From Monoplex corrugatus (taxonomy: Eukaryota > Mollusca > Gastropoda > Littorinimorpha > Ranellidae), in assembly GCA_030674185.1 (NCBI GenBank), contig CM060312.1, positions 24,418,461 to 24,482,460 of the forward strand: DNA of 64,000 nt. Reading direction: 5' to 3'. Both the position numbers and the translations under genes were made by a program. The number at the start of each line of letters is the position of its first letter. Positions within the stretch are counted from its first letter, which is position 1. The notes beneath the pieces are model-generated. The model did no database searches. It worked only from the letters and a program-made list of their open reading frames with translations, and was not told where the DNA came from. Shown here piece by piece: positions 53,226-64,000 of this stretch.

Positions 53226-54089
53226 TACAGCATGAAGAAAACCTGTCACAAATTAGACCTCCAATCCACCACCCCCACGAAACAAAAAAATCTTCCAATA
53301 CAAAACTGCATGAAGAACAAACAAGAAAACAAAATCATGAATCAACAACATGCATGCTCATACACATTGGCACAGAAACAAGTGAAAGTTAACCTAATCA
53401 AATGCTTCAATTCCATTCAGCAACAAGATAGGCCCTACCAGACAAAAACATAAGAGCTCACAACTGCCAATGATTCAGTAACACTTGTAACTGAACAATA
53501 GCATAAGTGAAAGTGCTATAATGGACAAAACAATTGCCAATGAACCAGTAACAACATCAGGATTGATTCAAAGCAAAACATTTAATCCCAAGACCTGTCA
53601 ATAGATACATTCATAATCAAATGAGAAAAAAACTGGAATGTAACTGCTAATAGGTAAAGTCACACAACATAATCGAGAAAAAAAGTTGCTATACATATTT
53701 CTAATTTTTCATAGTAAATGAAATTTTGACAATTACTCAACAACATCTTTAATTCCATCATTTAAGCTTGTTCACTAACTATAACGTTTACCAGAACTCT
53801 TTTCTGATTAACTTCTTTTTCATTATTTAAATAAAAAAATTTTTTTTTTTTTTTTTTCAACATGGATACTGGATACACCTCAAATAGTATGTCCAGTGGG
53901 CTGGACGAAGGATGTGATTTTCAAGAAGTACTGTTCATTATCTATTTCAAGATCTTTTTTATACAAAAGTGGTGAGGAGGCTGATGAGGGCATGTGCGAA
54001 TGTAATTCATCCAAACAGATCATGAACATTTTCGTAAAGTAAACTGATGAAGGCATTTACAATTGTATTAAATTAATCCACACAGATCA
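53226..54089. other. Intergenic spacer, nothing recognised
   Basis: A-rich then T-rich, with an A/T homopolymer at about 53832-53858. No gene or repeat class could be supported. Confidence 0.5.
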
Positions 54090-54830
54090 TGCCCCGGGCA
54101 CTATGAGCGGAGGAGGGACTGGCTGATCTTGCCTGAGGCCAATAGTGCCACACACATGCCCTTGCTGTACTAGACACATTCAGGGCCCTGGCTTCTGCCC
54201 AAACCTCCAGAAGTTGAATCTTATCTCCTTTCCAACAATTTACCATTCTGGGCATCCAGTTCAACGTGGTCACTTTGCAGGTCTGCCCTGCCAGCCACAG
54301 GGTCCACAAACTGGATTGTAGCATTGCTTGGATACTCCACATCCCAGCACTCCAGTCAGTCTACTAGCCACTCTCCTGGGCTTCATGGAATCGCCATCTC
54401 CCTTGATTTCTCAAGGCCACCTCCACAAACGACAATTGCAGAAGGCATTTAAAAAAAAAGGTGGTAACAAACCCACTGGTCGTGGGACAAGATCATCCTT
54501 CTAAGGTCAGTGGTTCTTGCGAGCAGTTGCTCAATAGTTAGCCCTGGCCTGTGTGTTTCAAGCATTTCCAATTACACTTCCACCTCCCAGGAGGAACTCT
54601 TCATGGATACATCTTCCAGGGCTGGGGAGCTCATATAGCCTCCCTATCAGCAGGGGGCCCCTGGCTTCATGACCGGCCATTGTGGCACATCAGTTAATTT
54701 GAGCTTGTAGCAGTTTACTTTCCCCTTTAGAAGTTTCTCCCCTTGGTTCAAGGTAAGCACGTCTTCCTCAATCCAGATATCATGAACGTAGCACTGTTTC
54801 TTTAAACAACACTCGTGATGCAGGAATCGC
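54090..54830 (+). pseudogene. Decayed DIRS-like RT-RNase H
   Basis: Parallel pieces to the intron 6 element appear in order on the + strand: FTILGIQFNVVTLQV (matching FQFLGMSFDTSKWRV), LLGFMESPSPL with LHKRQLQKAF (matching LLGLMESLAPL and LKRQFQRGF), then HGYIFQGWGAHIASL and LPLVQGKHVFLN (matching the RNase H domain). Stops and frame changes are numerous. It is much older than the intron 6 copy. Confidence 0.65.
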
Positions 54831-55599
54831 AGCATCTCTTCCTGACTGCGAAGCACATTCCTAGAAAGCTGAATATCCTTGTGGATGGCAGGGAAATTCA
54901 TGCTTGAAGGTGTTTTCTGTTGTTTTCGTTCAAAGGAATGCAAGTTACGACATGAAACAAAAAAGGTAGTGAAGTTCATAAATTGTAGTTGTAGAATTAA
55001 GATTCATGCACGTTTGTATACCTCAAAATGTGCCAAATATGAAGATTTTCAATTTAAGTAATAAAATTTCTGGGCCTCCTAGATTCCCTCTTTTTATGGA
55101 TTAGCTCATTTCCACCCCTGATATCCTGTTGTTGTTTTATAAAGTCTTTAACAAGCTTAGTGTGTTTTTGCTCTCTGCCCGCCAGTTCATCAACATCATC
55201 TGTGAAGCAAAGGTTTGTGATGGCTTACACATTACAACCCCTAAAAAACATGACTCATTTTTAACAGTTACAACCCTAAAAAACATGACTCATTTTAACA
55301 GTCACTGTTGTACAACAGTACTTTTATTTTTGTCATGTTTTGTACAAAAATACAACCATGTGAAAACATATTAACGAAGTGATCATCACTATGGTATTCA
55401 CAAGTAAGGTAACAGTTGTCCTATGACCCAGACATTTTATGACACGGCAGAGACTACTTTTCTCAAGGCCAGCATTATAAATGCAGCGCCCCATCTCCAT
55501 TCTCTTGCTACGGTATTTTAGCTTCCCAAAACCTTGATCAAGGGCAGGAACTCATTCACCACTGAGTGGACAGGAGGCCACATCCATAATCTTTTCTAA
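54831..55599. other. Intergenic spacer
   Basis: No gene was recognised. A short direct repeat (ACCCTAAAAAACATGACTCATTTT) lies near 55236-55296. Confidence 0.5.
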
Positions 55600-55980
55600 A
55601 GCCATTTTCCACCCAAGCAAACCTGCGTAGTCAGACTGGAAGATGAATGATGTACATCTACACCAACTAGGCTTCAAGCATGAACAGGTAATGAGACCGC
55701 AGATGAGCTGGTAAAAAGAGGAGTCCTGGAAGACTGAGGAGCCTGGAAGACCAACCAGATGAAAGTGCTGGCTACAGCAAGAAGAGGAGCATTGTCCTTA
55801 AGCCATGGACAAAGGGATGACAACCACCTTCTGTCCAGAGAGCAGCAAGTGACCTAGTTTTGACTCTGCAATAGTTATATTTGTCTCAATGGCTACATGA
55901 ACCGTCCATATGAAGTCTCTACCAACTTGCCCCTGGTTAAGAGGACCAAGCAGCTGAACACGTATTATAGAGATGTCTTA
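55600..55980 (+). pseudogene. LINE relic: RNase H end and Cys-rich tail
   Basis: Near 55685-55730 the reading GNETADELVKRGVLED fits the end of an RNase H domain. Near 55935-55970 an EDQAAEHV-like reading, out of frame, fits the C-terminal zinc region of RNase H-bearing LINEs. It is heavily mutated, so the call is tentative. Confidence 0.5.
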
Positions 55981-56117
55981 TTAACCCTTTGACTCCTGCA
56001 CCCTGTCCACCATCATCCTGCATTGTCAACCATACAGGAAGCTGGTGGATAGGGTGAGGGAGTCAAAAGGTTAAGCTTTTGCAGTTGAAGGATAGGATGC
56101 AGGAGTCAAAGGGTTAA
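55981..56117. mobile_element. Palindromic TTAA MITE copy (short form)
   Basis: A 137-bp copy with TTAACCCTTTGACTCCTGCA at the left and GGAGTCAAAGGGTTAA at the right. TTAA lies at 55981-55984 and 56114-56117. Confidence 0.82.
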
Positions 56118-56138
56118 GGGGACTGACAGGAGACATGG

Positions 56139-56398
56139 CTATCTATAACTCATCTGACCACCAAACATGGGTATCTACAACTCATTGACCACCAAACATG
56201 GCTATCTACAACTCATCTGACCACCAAACATGGCTACTTCTCATCTGCCACCAAACATGCACTATACATTGACCAAATATGGTATCTAACTCTCTGACCA
56301 CCAAACATGGCTATCTACAATCATCTGACCACAAACATGCATCTAAATTCTGACCACCAAACATGGCTATCTACAACTCATCTGACCACCAAACACCA
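56139..56398 (+). repeat. Minisatellite, about 32-bp unit, about 9 copies
   Basis: The unit CTGACCACCAAACATGGC followed by TATCTACAACTCAT is repeated. Many units carry small deletions relative to the consensus. Confidence 0.88.
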
Positions 56399-57459
56399 TG
56401 CACGGCGGCTCAGTTTCGTTGAAATCGTTCACTTTAGTTGGATGCCGGCATTGGGCCGCTCTGGCACTGACCCCACTCTGACCCTGCACTCCAGGCACTG
56501 CCACCACAGTGTGCAAGAATTCCGCCTTCTTTGTTGTTACTTGCGTGGGCTTTGACATGCTTCATTTTTCGTGATGTTCGGTTTGTATTAAAGCACGGAA
56601 AAATAGTTTTGATACACTCAAGGTTTCGACAGACGTGTAGGGGAAATATTCGGGGTTATGTTCATGTGATTTTCTGCCTAGCCTCACGAATGGTTTCTGT
56701 GATATGTGAGAAACAGCAACATGTGTATGATAACGCTGAAGTGTGTGAAAAAAATGGTGTTTGGTGATGCTGTTCGCGGCTGGACAAACGACTTTCGGGC
56801 AAGCCAAGAGAAGGCGCTTTTTTACAGAAGCCGAAGGTGAGGCTGGTTGTCTGTCTTAACATTGTAGCAGTAAACACTTTGCTCTTTGTCGGGATGGCAC
56901 GTGTTACCCTGAGAAAACTAAACTGCATGATGTAGCGCCGGTTGAAAAACGGATAAGTTTGTCGTAGTGGTATAACGGTTGGTCGCTAGCATTAATCGTC
57001 TGCTTCAGTTTCTCGAACAGAAACATGAACGTTCTGTCTCTCCACCGGGCGTGTTTGGTATGCATGGAAAGCTTGTTTTAAAATCTACCAACAGACGACA
57101 AAAGCTGGGACATCAGCTTCGTGTAGAAATGTGCGTGTACACGTATAAACAACAACCATGTTTTAGTGAACTTCCCACCGGTCAGCTATCAGCACACCGC
57201 CGACAGTGGTGTGTGTGATTCGCGAAAAAGCGCGGCTGCAGTCTTATCGGTATTGGCACGCGCTAATCTTACAACCGGCCAGCGTGCTGTAGGCCAGGCA
57301 GGCGGGCTGGGTCAAGATAACACATTCCTCAGCGCAGCGGGGAGTTTCCTCCCAACTAAAGGGAACGGAATGAACAGCCGTGCATGGCAGCTGGAGGAAC
57401 TGGATAAGATGGCCACATTCATTGCCGGATATGGCCTGACCATGTAGACAGCAAATTAA
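56399..57459. other. Unassigned GC-richer interval
   Basis: This block is less AT-rich than its surroundings, with scattered CpG and short open frames on both strands (for example 57166-57447, ending RAWQLEELDKMATFIAGYGL plus TM). No domain was recognised. It could contain an unrecognised exon, a regulatory region or an old transposon. Confidence 0.3.
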
Positions 57460-57765
57460 AGAAGCAAAATTCATGAATAGAGGAACTCTTAATGTCTTCA
57501 TACCACAAGACAGAGAAATATTGTTTAATACAACAAACAATAGAAATATCTCCTCCTAACAGTTGTAAAATCATTCATATGTGTGTGCTCTTTGATTATT
57601 TTAAATCTCGATTCATACACTATTGTATACTCATTTTTGTTAAAAACAGATGAAACAAAGAAACCCCAAATTTCCAGTTTCCACACATGAAGTGATGAAC
57701 ACCCACCCCCACCCCATGTTCACTCTGTATTGGACAAGCTACACAAGGAATGTTCAATGTTCAGC
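57460..57765 (-). other. WASHC1: WASHC1 3' UTR interval (inferred)
   Basis: Sequence immediately downstream of the WASHC1 stop on the - strand. No canonical AATAAA was found on that strand here, so the 3' end is undefined. Confidence 0.4.
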
Positions 57766-58458
57766 TCATTCCCAAGCATCCTCATCATCATTGGCAGCTG
57801 CAGGTTTGGGAGGTGATGGAATCATGGCAGAAATTTTGTCCATGGCAGAACCACCACCACCACACCACCACCACCATCAGACTTTTCACCCCCACCGCCA
57901 GCCTTCCCACCCCCTGCAATGGCTTTACGACGCAGGGATAGCTTGCCGATGAGGTCTCCCATCAGATCCCCACCCCCGCTGGAAGGTGCAGGGCCTTTCT
58001 CCTTCTCTTCCTGCTTCTTTTTCTTGCTCTCGATCTTGCGTTCCTTGGCAGAGCGCAGCATGGCTTTGCCAGCTCCCCCAGCCTCTCTGATGGCACTCAT
58101 GAGGTTGGATCGCCCGTCGCTGGCCACTTCCTGTGGAACGTCCTCAGGGGGAGGGGCAACACCACCTTCGTCTGCAGGTGGTGGTGGAGGTGGAGGCGGT
58201 GGTGGAGGAGGTGGGGGTGGGGCAGCAGGGGAGGGGGTCCTGGAGGAGGAGGTGGGCCAGGAGGAGGAGGACCAGGTGGTGGTGGAGGAGGGGGTGCAGC
58301 TGCAGCATCGGATGCACCACCCCCTGGGGCAGCAGGACCTGATGGGATGGCTTCTGGTTCAGGGGCGATGGAGGGCAGGTCAGGAATGTTGGTGGTCAGC
58401 ACGGACGGAGCAATGGATGGGCCCTGGTCTGCGCTGAACGACACATCATCTGCCACTC
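57766..58458 (-). CDS. WASHC1: WASHC1 last exon (polyproline and VCA)
   Basis: The acceptor on the - strand is GGCATACAG at about 58459; the stop codon is at 57766-57768. The frame changes twice. The first change is at a C run (58228-58231 on the + strand, GGGG) before the long polyproline part. The second is in a GGT repeat (about 57859-57864) before SAMDKISAMIPSPPKPAAA. One missing base at each site explains both and makes the exon length agree with the incoming phase. Confidence 0.88.
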
Positions 58459-58587
58459 CTGTATGCCAACAGTACAACTGATTTTTTTAAAACCAAGAAG
58501 TGTGATATAATGTACAATACATCTATTGTCTCTATGGCAAACACACACACACACACATGCATGCACACACACACACACATGCGTGCG

Positions 58588-58649
<62 letters not shown>

Positions 58650-61600
58650 CACACACACACACACACTCTGAAACAACGTAAGTACATATATATGTTTTTT
58701 TAACAACGCACTGAGACTGGTCAACATTTTTTCCTGCAGAAACATGCACCTTATTGTCACTGTTCAAAACAAGACAAAACTTTAATAATCATGTGTTCAT
58801 GTCTCAATTATTAGTTCAGTTGGTCAAAGTATAATGCTGATAATGTGATAACTTAGGGGTCATGGGTTTGACTCTCAGCTGGGCAACATTCCTTCTGAGT
58901 GTAAGAGTCTTTCATAAATCTTGCCTAGACCTGCACACTGGAGTGCCATATTAGGAACTGTATCTCAAACCCAACCCAGTGCACAATTCCATGATCTCTC
59001 AAGATCAATGGATGTTATTAATCCTTTGACTCTCACACCCTGTCCACCAGCATCCTGCAATGTCAACCATGCTAACAAAGCAAAAACTTAACCCTTTGAC
59101 TCTCTCAGCCTATCCACCAGCTTCCTGCAGGAAGCTGGTGGATAGGGTAAAGGATCAAAGGGTTAAGTTTTTGCAGTTGATGGATAGGTTGTGGGAGTCA
59201 AAGGGTTAAGGATGTCCCAGCTGAGAAATTTCATGAACCTATGAACACTTGACCTTGACAGTTACTACTTTATCATCCTTTTTTTTTTCTTTTCGAATAA
59301 CAATTCTGTGTAACAAGGTTTAAATTAAACAATATTTCTTGGCCTCCCCATAATTCAGTGATGTACATAAACTGGTCATATCCTAAGAAAATTGAAAAAC
59401 AGAATTAATTTTAAAACACAGAAAGCTTTCACATCTCAGTCAATGCCAGAATGTCTTAGTCTGTAAGAATATCTCAAGAAGAAGACAGCAGAACTTTGTT
59501 CAATTTATTGTAAGTATTTCAATAGCACACTTTACTAACCATCACTCACAGTTAACTAAAAACAACAACAACAAAAACTCCTACAAACAAAGACAAAACA
59601 ACATCTGTAAACAATAATACGTTACAGCAATAAACACATCAAAACTCCAAGAAGTATGATGTACAAGAACAATAATTGTGTAGACAAAAATAATCCACAT
59701 CTTGAGAATGTAGATTTATACCCAACTCTATCATGTTCAGTGCAAAAGGAAGTTACTTGAAGTGGAATTTTGCTGGGAGGCAACGTTTTAGTCCTTTATT
59801 GGGAACTTCATCAGGATGAGACGACAGGCATGACAAACAGGCATGACAGTTAAATGTTAAGGAGACTGGTCTTCCAACTGTAAAGGTCTGGGTTTGAACC
59901 TACTTGGGTACTGCCTGGCAGATTAAAGGTGGACATTTTCCCCCTTCTCCCTGGTCAACACATGCGCGGAGCAAATGGTACCTGAACCCTCTTCATGTGT
60001 ACATGCATGCAGAACATCAAATACACACAACCAGTTCAGTGCCTATAAGCCGTCAGCTGACGTTGCACAAAAGGTGTTGCTATATTGCCTAAGAGCCGTC
60101 CGCTGACGTTGCAGGAGTTTTCCGATTTTTCGTTCACAACTGTGTGAGCCAGTCAGCACACAGGAACGCTGCACACTGAGCTATATGTGTCTACAATATA
60201 AAAATAGGATGTAAATTAGGATACGTCATAGGGAAGACACTTTTATTGTCGCTAATGATTTGGTAACTGGACCACGTGAAGTGGAGCACAATGGCGACGC
60301 AACCTTCGACAAGCCGAACGGTGGCTCACGTCAGCGGACTTTCACGACTCTAAAGGCCGTTCAAATGATTTTACAGCATGATGACGATGAGAGAATTTGT
60401 TATCTGATGATTCGCTTCAACATGAGGGTGGAGAAAGTAACAATGACCACGCCGACATTCAACGCTTGCTGGCTGAATCGATGCAAGCAGACGATAACAA
60501 GTACGAGTCAGACCGCGACTGCCGTGGTCAGTGCGAGTGGCGAGCGCGCAGGCCGTGACACTTCGGACTTTGGACCCAACAGCAGTGAACGTGATGGTAC
60601 ATGGTGAGATGGGTCACGCACGTGTTCGTGGTGTGGGAAGGGGGGAAGATGAGAAGGGGGAGAGGTGCAGAGGAGCTGTGCCCCAGTTAGACGGCATGGC
60701 AGGGGGCGTGGCGATCAGCGAAGTGTTTCGCTCACTGAAAATCTGTTGGCCTCCAAATGGACAACAGTCAGACATTCCTCAATTTTTATGAAATCCAGGA
60801 TTGAAAGTGGGAAGTGGTGACATGTGCTATGCTTTTTCAAACTGTTTCTGACTGATGAGCATGAGCTGATTGACTTATTTGAATAAGGATTCTGATTCTG
60901 GGCTTATTTTCTCTTGTTTTGATTGCAGAACCTGAAGAACAGAGAGAACCAATTCATGAGTGTCATGTAGTTTGACTGTTCAGTGTCTGAGTACACTGAC
61001 TGTCATGTAGTTTGACTGTTCAGTGTCTAGTACAATCACTTTTATGTTTACCGAAACCAGGTCTATCATTGATGGGATGGTTACTTATTTGTCAGCATGG
61101 GTTTAGTATCGTTTCATGAACATTTTATGATGTCATATGTTTTGTTTTCATTTATGTATGTAAACTGACAACAAACAAGTCATTTTCAGCTGTTTTTTTG
61201 TTTGTGAGTGTGTTAGGTATCAATCTGTAGAGATGGAAACTTACTTTTTAGACAACACAAAAAAATTATTTCCACTTTGGAATGCCTGGACAGGTCTTTG
61301 CAATCAAGCTAAGAGAAAAATAAGCACAGATTCAGAATCCTCGTTCATTTTCCTTCAAAAAACACTTATGTTTCTTTGTTGTATCTCTTACAGTTTTTGC
61401 ACTAGAATTTTTTGTTAATTATTACCCTCGAATCCTCAAAATTCCCCGGCAATGGGGAAGCACATGTTTACGTTTTTCTCTGGCACTGAAAGGGTTAAAA
61501 AATCATGTCAGCATTCTGTGGCTTAAGGAAACATGAGAACACCCAGCGTACAACAATCACCCCACCCCCATAAATGGAGTATGACTGCCTCACAGATAGC

Positions 61601-61976
61601 ATAAAAAAGGGCTATACATGTATATGCCCACTCACACACGGGATTTGTACTGTTGAGGTACAGTGAGGGTCTGGCTCAAATCCTCCTGAGGGGATCAAAA
61701 TATTGCCTTCCCAGCAAATTCCAAGCGAGCAATTTTCTTTTAAACAATCCACATCTTCTCTTACCCAGCAAGTTTGGAAGGAAATCAGGAACAGTAATCT
61801 CAGGAACATTGCCAATGTCTGGCACATACAAGTAGTTCTCCTGCTGCTGCCTCTGTATCTCTTCATTGTGCATGATGGTCGTTGGAGCATCTGCTGGTCC
61901 AGACACACCTTCTACATCCACTGTCCGTGTCTTGGTCACAACACCAAGAGGGTCCAACATCACATACTTCTTGTAA
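57766..61976 (-). CDS. WASHC1: WASH complex subunit 1, 3' part (two exons)
   Basis: WASH is the nucleation-promoting factor of the WASH complex. It activates Arp2/3 to build branched actin on endosomes. Two - strand exons are seen. The first (61765-61976) encodes the conserved end of the WAHD1-to-linker region (YKKYVMLDPLG, ENYLYVPDIGNVPEITVPDF). The second (57766-58458) encodes ADDVSFSADQGPSIAPS, a long polyproline tract, a WH2-like and central segment (LMSAIREAGGAGKAMLRSAK, LMGDLIGKLSLRRKAIAG) and the acidic tail NDDEDAWE. Splice phases agree. Upstream exons, and so about half of the protein, must lie beyond 64000. The last exon needs two single-base corrections to stay in frame. Confidence 0.9.
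58540..58668. repeat. CA microsatellite
   Basis: A CA run with CGCA and TGCA interruptions. Confidence 0.9.
58811..59017 (+). mobile_element. tRNA-derived SINE
   Basis: The head has TTAGTTCAGTTGGTC (A-box-like) and ATGGGTTTGACTCTC (B-box-like). The body runs to the TTAA of the adjacent MITE. It is diverged and the family is not fixed. Confidence 0.5.
59018..59209. mobile_element. Palindromic TTAA MITE copy
   Basis: A 192-bp copy with TTAATCCTTTGACTCTC at the left and GTGGGAGTCAAAGGGTTAA at the right. The central hairpin is CCAGCTTCCTGCAGGAAGCTGG. Confidence 0.85.
59845..61680 (+). mobile_element. SINE split by a piggyBac-like element
   Basis: The left half (59845-60021) has the tRNA-like B box GGGTTTGAACC, then CCCTGGTCAACACATGCGCG and GCAGAACATCAAATACAC. 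The right half (61499-61680) continues with CATGTCAGCATTCTGTGGCT and GGAGTATGACTGCCTCACAG. The halves join at the TTAA of the inserted element in the same order as the related copies. Confidence 0.75.
60022..61498 (+). mobile_element. piggyBac-like element, internally deleted
   Basis: The right end is CTGGCACTGAAAGGG followed by TTAA (61495-61498). The left end is eroded (AACCAGTTCAGTGCC), matching the inverse of the right end except where TTAA decayed. Inside, ATG 60291 starts MATQPSTSRT, and a frameshifted, acidic N-terminal transposase segment follows to about 60480. No catalytic domain was seen. Its termini resemble those of 38845-40952. Confidence 0.75.
61765..61976 (-). CDS. WASHC1: WASHC1 penultimate exon
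   Basis: The acceptor on the - strand is TATAACAG (exon starts at 61976) and the donor is CTGG/GTAAGA (exon ends at 61765). It encodes YKKYVMLDPLGVVTKTRTVD, PADAPTTIMHNEEIQ and NVPEITVPDFLPNLL. The one base left over joins the last exon in phase. Confidence 0.92.
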
Positions 61977-62699
61977 CTGTTATATAGATAAAGTTATAAG
62001 TAGTTTTAATGGAAAATAAAGTATAACTCAGTTCAGTGAAAACTATCCTCCCCTTCCCTTTCAAGACCTTGTCAGTGCATACTTTTTGTGCATGCCCACA
62101 GTCTTCTAGATAATTACTGGAAAGTTTGGCGAAGCACACTGATTAACCCCCCTCCCCCCTCCAAAATAAAGATTATATCACATATGCATACATAAGAAAT
62201 ATGATTGAAGAATATTTCTTAAACCACTGTTTAACTAGTATATTTTCCAAATCAAAATCTTTAGCAACCTGACCATGCTAGCTTTTTGCCAATGATCAAA
62301 ATTAATGAAAGACAGCCATAGTTCTCATGTGACCAATCAGTAGTCTTCCCGCTCAGTGAGTGGTGAATCCCATCTCTGCTCTTTATTTCCTTGCCCTCAA
62401 AAAGATCCCTTGTGAGAATCAGAGCGATACAAGCTGGAATGGATGGGCAGAAGTCTGGGTTCTTAATCTGGTAACTATATATATATACTACACTAGTTAA
62501 ACAGCAGTTTAAGAAAAAAAAATCCTCATTCTAATGTAGTATATATACCAAATCAAAAACCATAACTGAAATTAAACAATGGTCAAAGAGTATGTCATCC
62601 CTCTGGTTTGAGCTGTAGAGTCATATAGATGGAGATAGCAGTGTTTGCTGCCTCAAAGGATACCCTGGCGGAACTGTCTTCTTGTTTCAGGGAGATATC
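61977..62699 (-). other. WASHC1: WASHC1 intron sequence
   Basis: AT-rich with no recognised feature. Confidence 0.5.
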
Positions 62700-63205
62700 T
62701 CAAGAAAATGAAAATTGTTCTTACCGACAAATGCCCATCAATTAACATCAGGAAAAGAGTTCTTAAGTGTTAACTGTTATATAGAACCAATACTGCTGTA
62801 TGGATGCGAAACATGGACAGCAAATACACAAAGTCAGAACAAGACTAAGGCAGCTGAAATGTTGTTTCTAAGAAGAATGTTAAGAGTTCCATGGACAGCA
62901 AAGAAAACAAACCAGACAGTTTTGAAAGAGGCAAACACAAATAGGACATTAATGAAGAAGATCAGGAAAAGAAAAGCAACATTCATAGGACATTTTATGA
63001 GGCAAGAGAAATTTGAGCACCCAGTCACAACAGGAAAATTGGAGGGAAAAAGAGCACCAGGTAGACTCAGGGAGAAAATATTAGATGGTTCTGCAGAGTG
63101 GATGAGGACAGAAAAGGAGAGAGATATAACTGTACAAGTTGTAGCGACAAAAGAAAAGATTCCTATGGCGGGCCATGATTGCCAATGTCATGTGATGATG
63201 ATGAT
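62700..63205 (+). pseudogene. LINE 3' fragment (sister of 1-863)
   Basis: The plus-strand reading CYIEPILLYGCETWTAN, FLRRMLRVPWTAKKTN, RKATFIGHFMR and GKRAPGRLREKILDG ends in a (GAT)n tract at about 63193-63208. It is the same family as the fragment at 1-863. It is strongly 5'-truncated and lies in WASHC1 intronic sequence. Confidence 0.8.
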
Positions 63206-64000
63206 GATCTCTGAAAAATTAAGTGATAGATGGGTAGAGAAGCTCAAGCTAGCAGAAGAGGGACATCTCACATCTTTCAGTATCAAGCTCCTCATCCTTC
63301 CAGTTCTGGGTCTGTCTTCGAGAATGTCTCCTGCACTAAGGGCTGAGACTCTCTTGGTCCTGCAGGCTGTGGGTAGTCTCCAAAGGGGGACCCCCTACAA
63401 CCTGACAGAATATCATCTGAGGGGCTGGACGGCCTGATTCCCTGCTCTGCCTAATCATGGACAACAAAGCTGAAGCCAGCTCCTTGGCGGATATGTGGGA
63501 GCATCTCTTCCACCAACGTTTTGCAGGCATGGATGCTTCAACCTCATGATTCAGAAGACCGTTCAGTGGGGGAGAGAGCATCTTTAAGCTGAATGATCGA
63601 ACCAAATACCCATTTCTCTCGGATGGGTTGCAGCACCATCAAGAGTTGTATTGTCCATGATTACAACTGAAAAAGAGCAGGAGGGATTTTGGGGGCATCA
63701 TCTGCTTCACTTGCCTATATGAGGGATGAGGACTGCAGGTGGGGAAACCATTGTATATGGCAAGGGAGCAGAGGTCCTGCCTGGGTAGCTGTTTGAAACT
63801 GGAAAAGAACAAGCCTCCTCCACTGCCTTTTTCTATGATCTGGCAAAGAAGGTCCTGTGGTCAACCCCACTTTGAACAGTTGAGTTGTTGTGGTGGGGAA
63901 TGATGGGTGCAGTTCATGCTCAATGGGAGCCAAATTCATGCAATGCCTGTTCAAATTGGTCTTGATTGAAATAATGACAAAACAAAGTTGAGTGAAAAAA
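63206..64000. other. Unassigned interval at window edge
   Basis: GC content is somewhat above the surroundings. Short readings such as SLQRGTPYNLTEYHLRGW hint at an old retroelement but are too short to classify. No further WASHC1 exon was found here. Confidence 0.3.

Larger units (their letters stand above)
58459..61764 (-). other. WASHC1: WASHC1 last intron
   Basis: This 3.3-kb intron is almost fully explained by repeats: a CA tract, a SINE, a palindromic MITE and a SINE split by a piggyBac-like element. The stretch 59210-59844 has no recognised feature. Confidence 0.75.

Noticed and set aside
57919..58437. Plus-strand 172-codon Gly-rich frame
   Set aside because: It is the antisense of the WASHC1 polyproline exon.
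63206..63640. Possible retroelement gag or recombinase fragment
   Set aside because: Matches are too short and broken to assign to any family.

Overview
This is a 64-kb piece of an AT-rich animal nuclear genome. It carries two conserved, intron-containing animal genes with GT-AG splice sites, and several tRNA-derived SINEs, LINEs and a DIRS-type retrotransposon of kinds I associate with molluscs. A lophotrochozoan, probably a mollusc, is the best guess. That guess rests on family resemblance recalled from memory, not on a search. Nothing prokaryotic, viral or CRISPR-like was seen.

Host genes. (1) METAP2 (methionine aminopeptidase 2) lies on the + strand from the ATG at 15344 to the stop at 46779. 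It has 12 exons; exon 2 is a prediction. All the metal-binding and catalytic residues I checked are present. (2) The 3' part of WASHC1 (WASH, the Arp2/3 activator) lies on the - strand. Its penultimate exon is 61765-61976 and its last exon is 57766-58458; the 5' exons lie beyond the right edge. The two genes are convergent, with about 10.6 kb of repeat-rich intergenic DNA between them. Both show single-base deficits in low-complexity coding sequence that look like consensus errors.

Mobile DNA fills most of the rest. Positions 1-13.4 kb hold remnants of at least four LINE families, a piggyBac remnant, a SINE, a pair of about 311-bp direct repeats flanked by a 9-bp duplication, and a 2.5-kb LINE that split an older palindromic MITE. 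METAP2 intron 6 (26.2-37.2 kb) holds a GC-rich DIRS-type tyrosine-recombinase retrotransposon. Its gag to RNase H segment is tandemly duplicated as a 2855-bp unit, and gag and RT share one frame separated by a single UGA. Decayed DIRS relics flank it (27.35-28.44 kb, 37.57-38.36 kb) and a fourth lies at 54.1-54.8 kb. Intron 3 holds a hAT-like non-autonomous transposon.

A theme of the window is TTAA-flanked elements of piggyBac type. There are internally deleted transposase copies at 38845-40952, 41121-42173 and about 60022-61498, two shorter TIR elements, one truncated end, and a family of six long palindromes with TTAACCCTTTGACTCC-like ends. Two of the piggyBac copies are inserted inside older SINEs. 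CA/GT microsatellites and two minisatellites (about 43 bp and about 32 bp units) make up much of the remainder.
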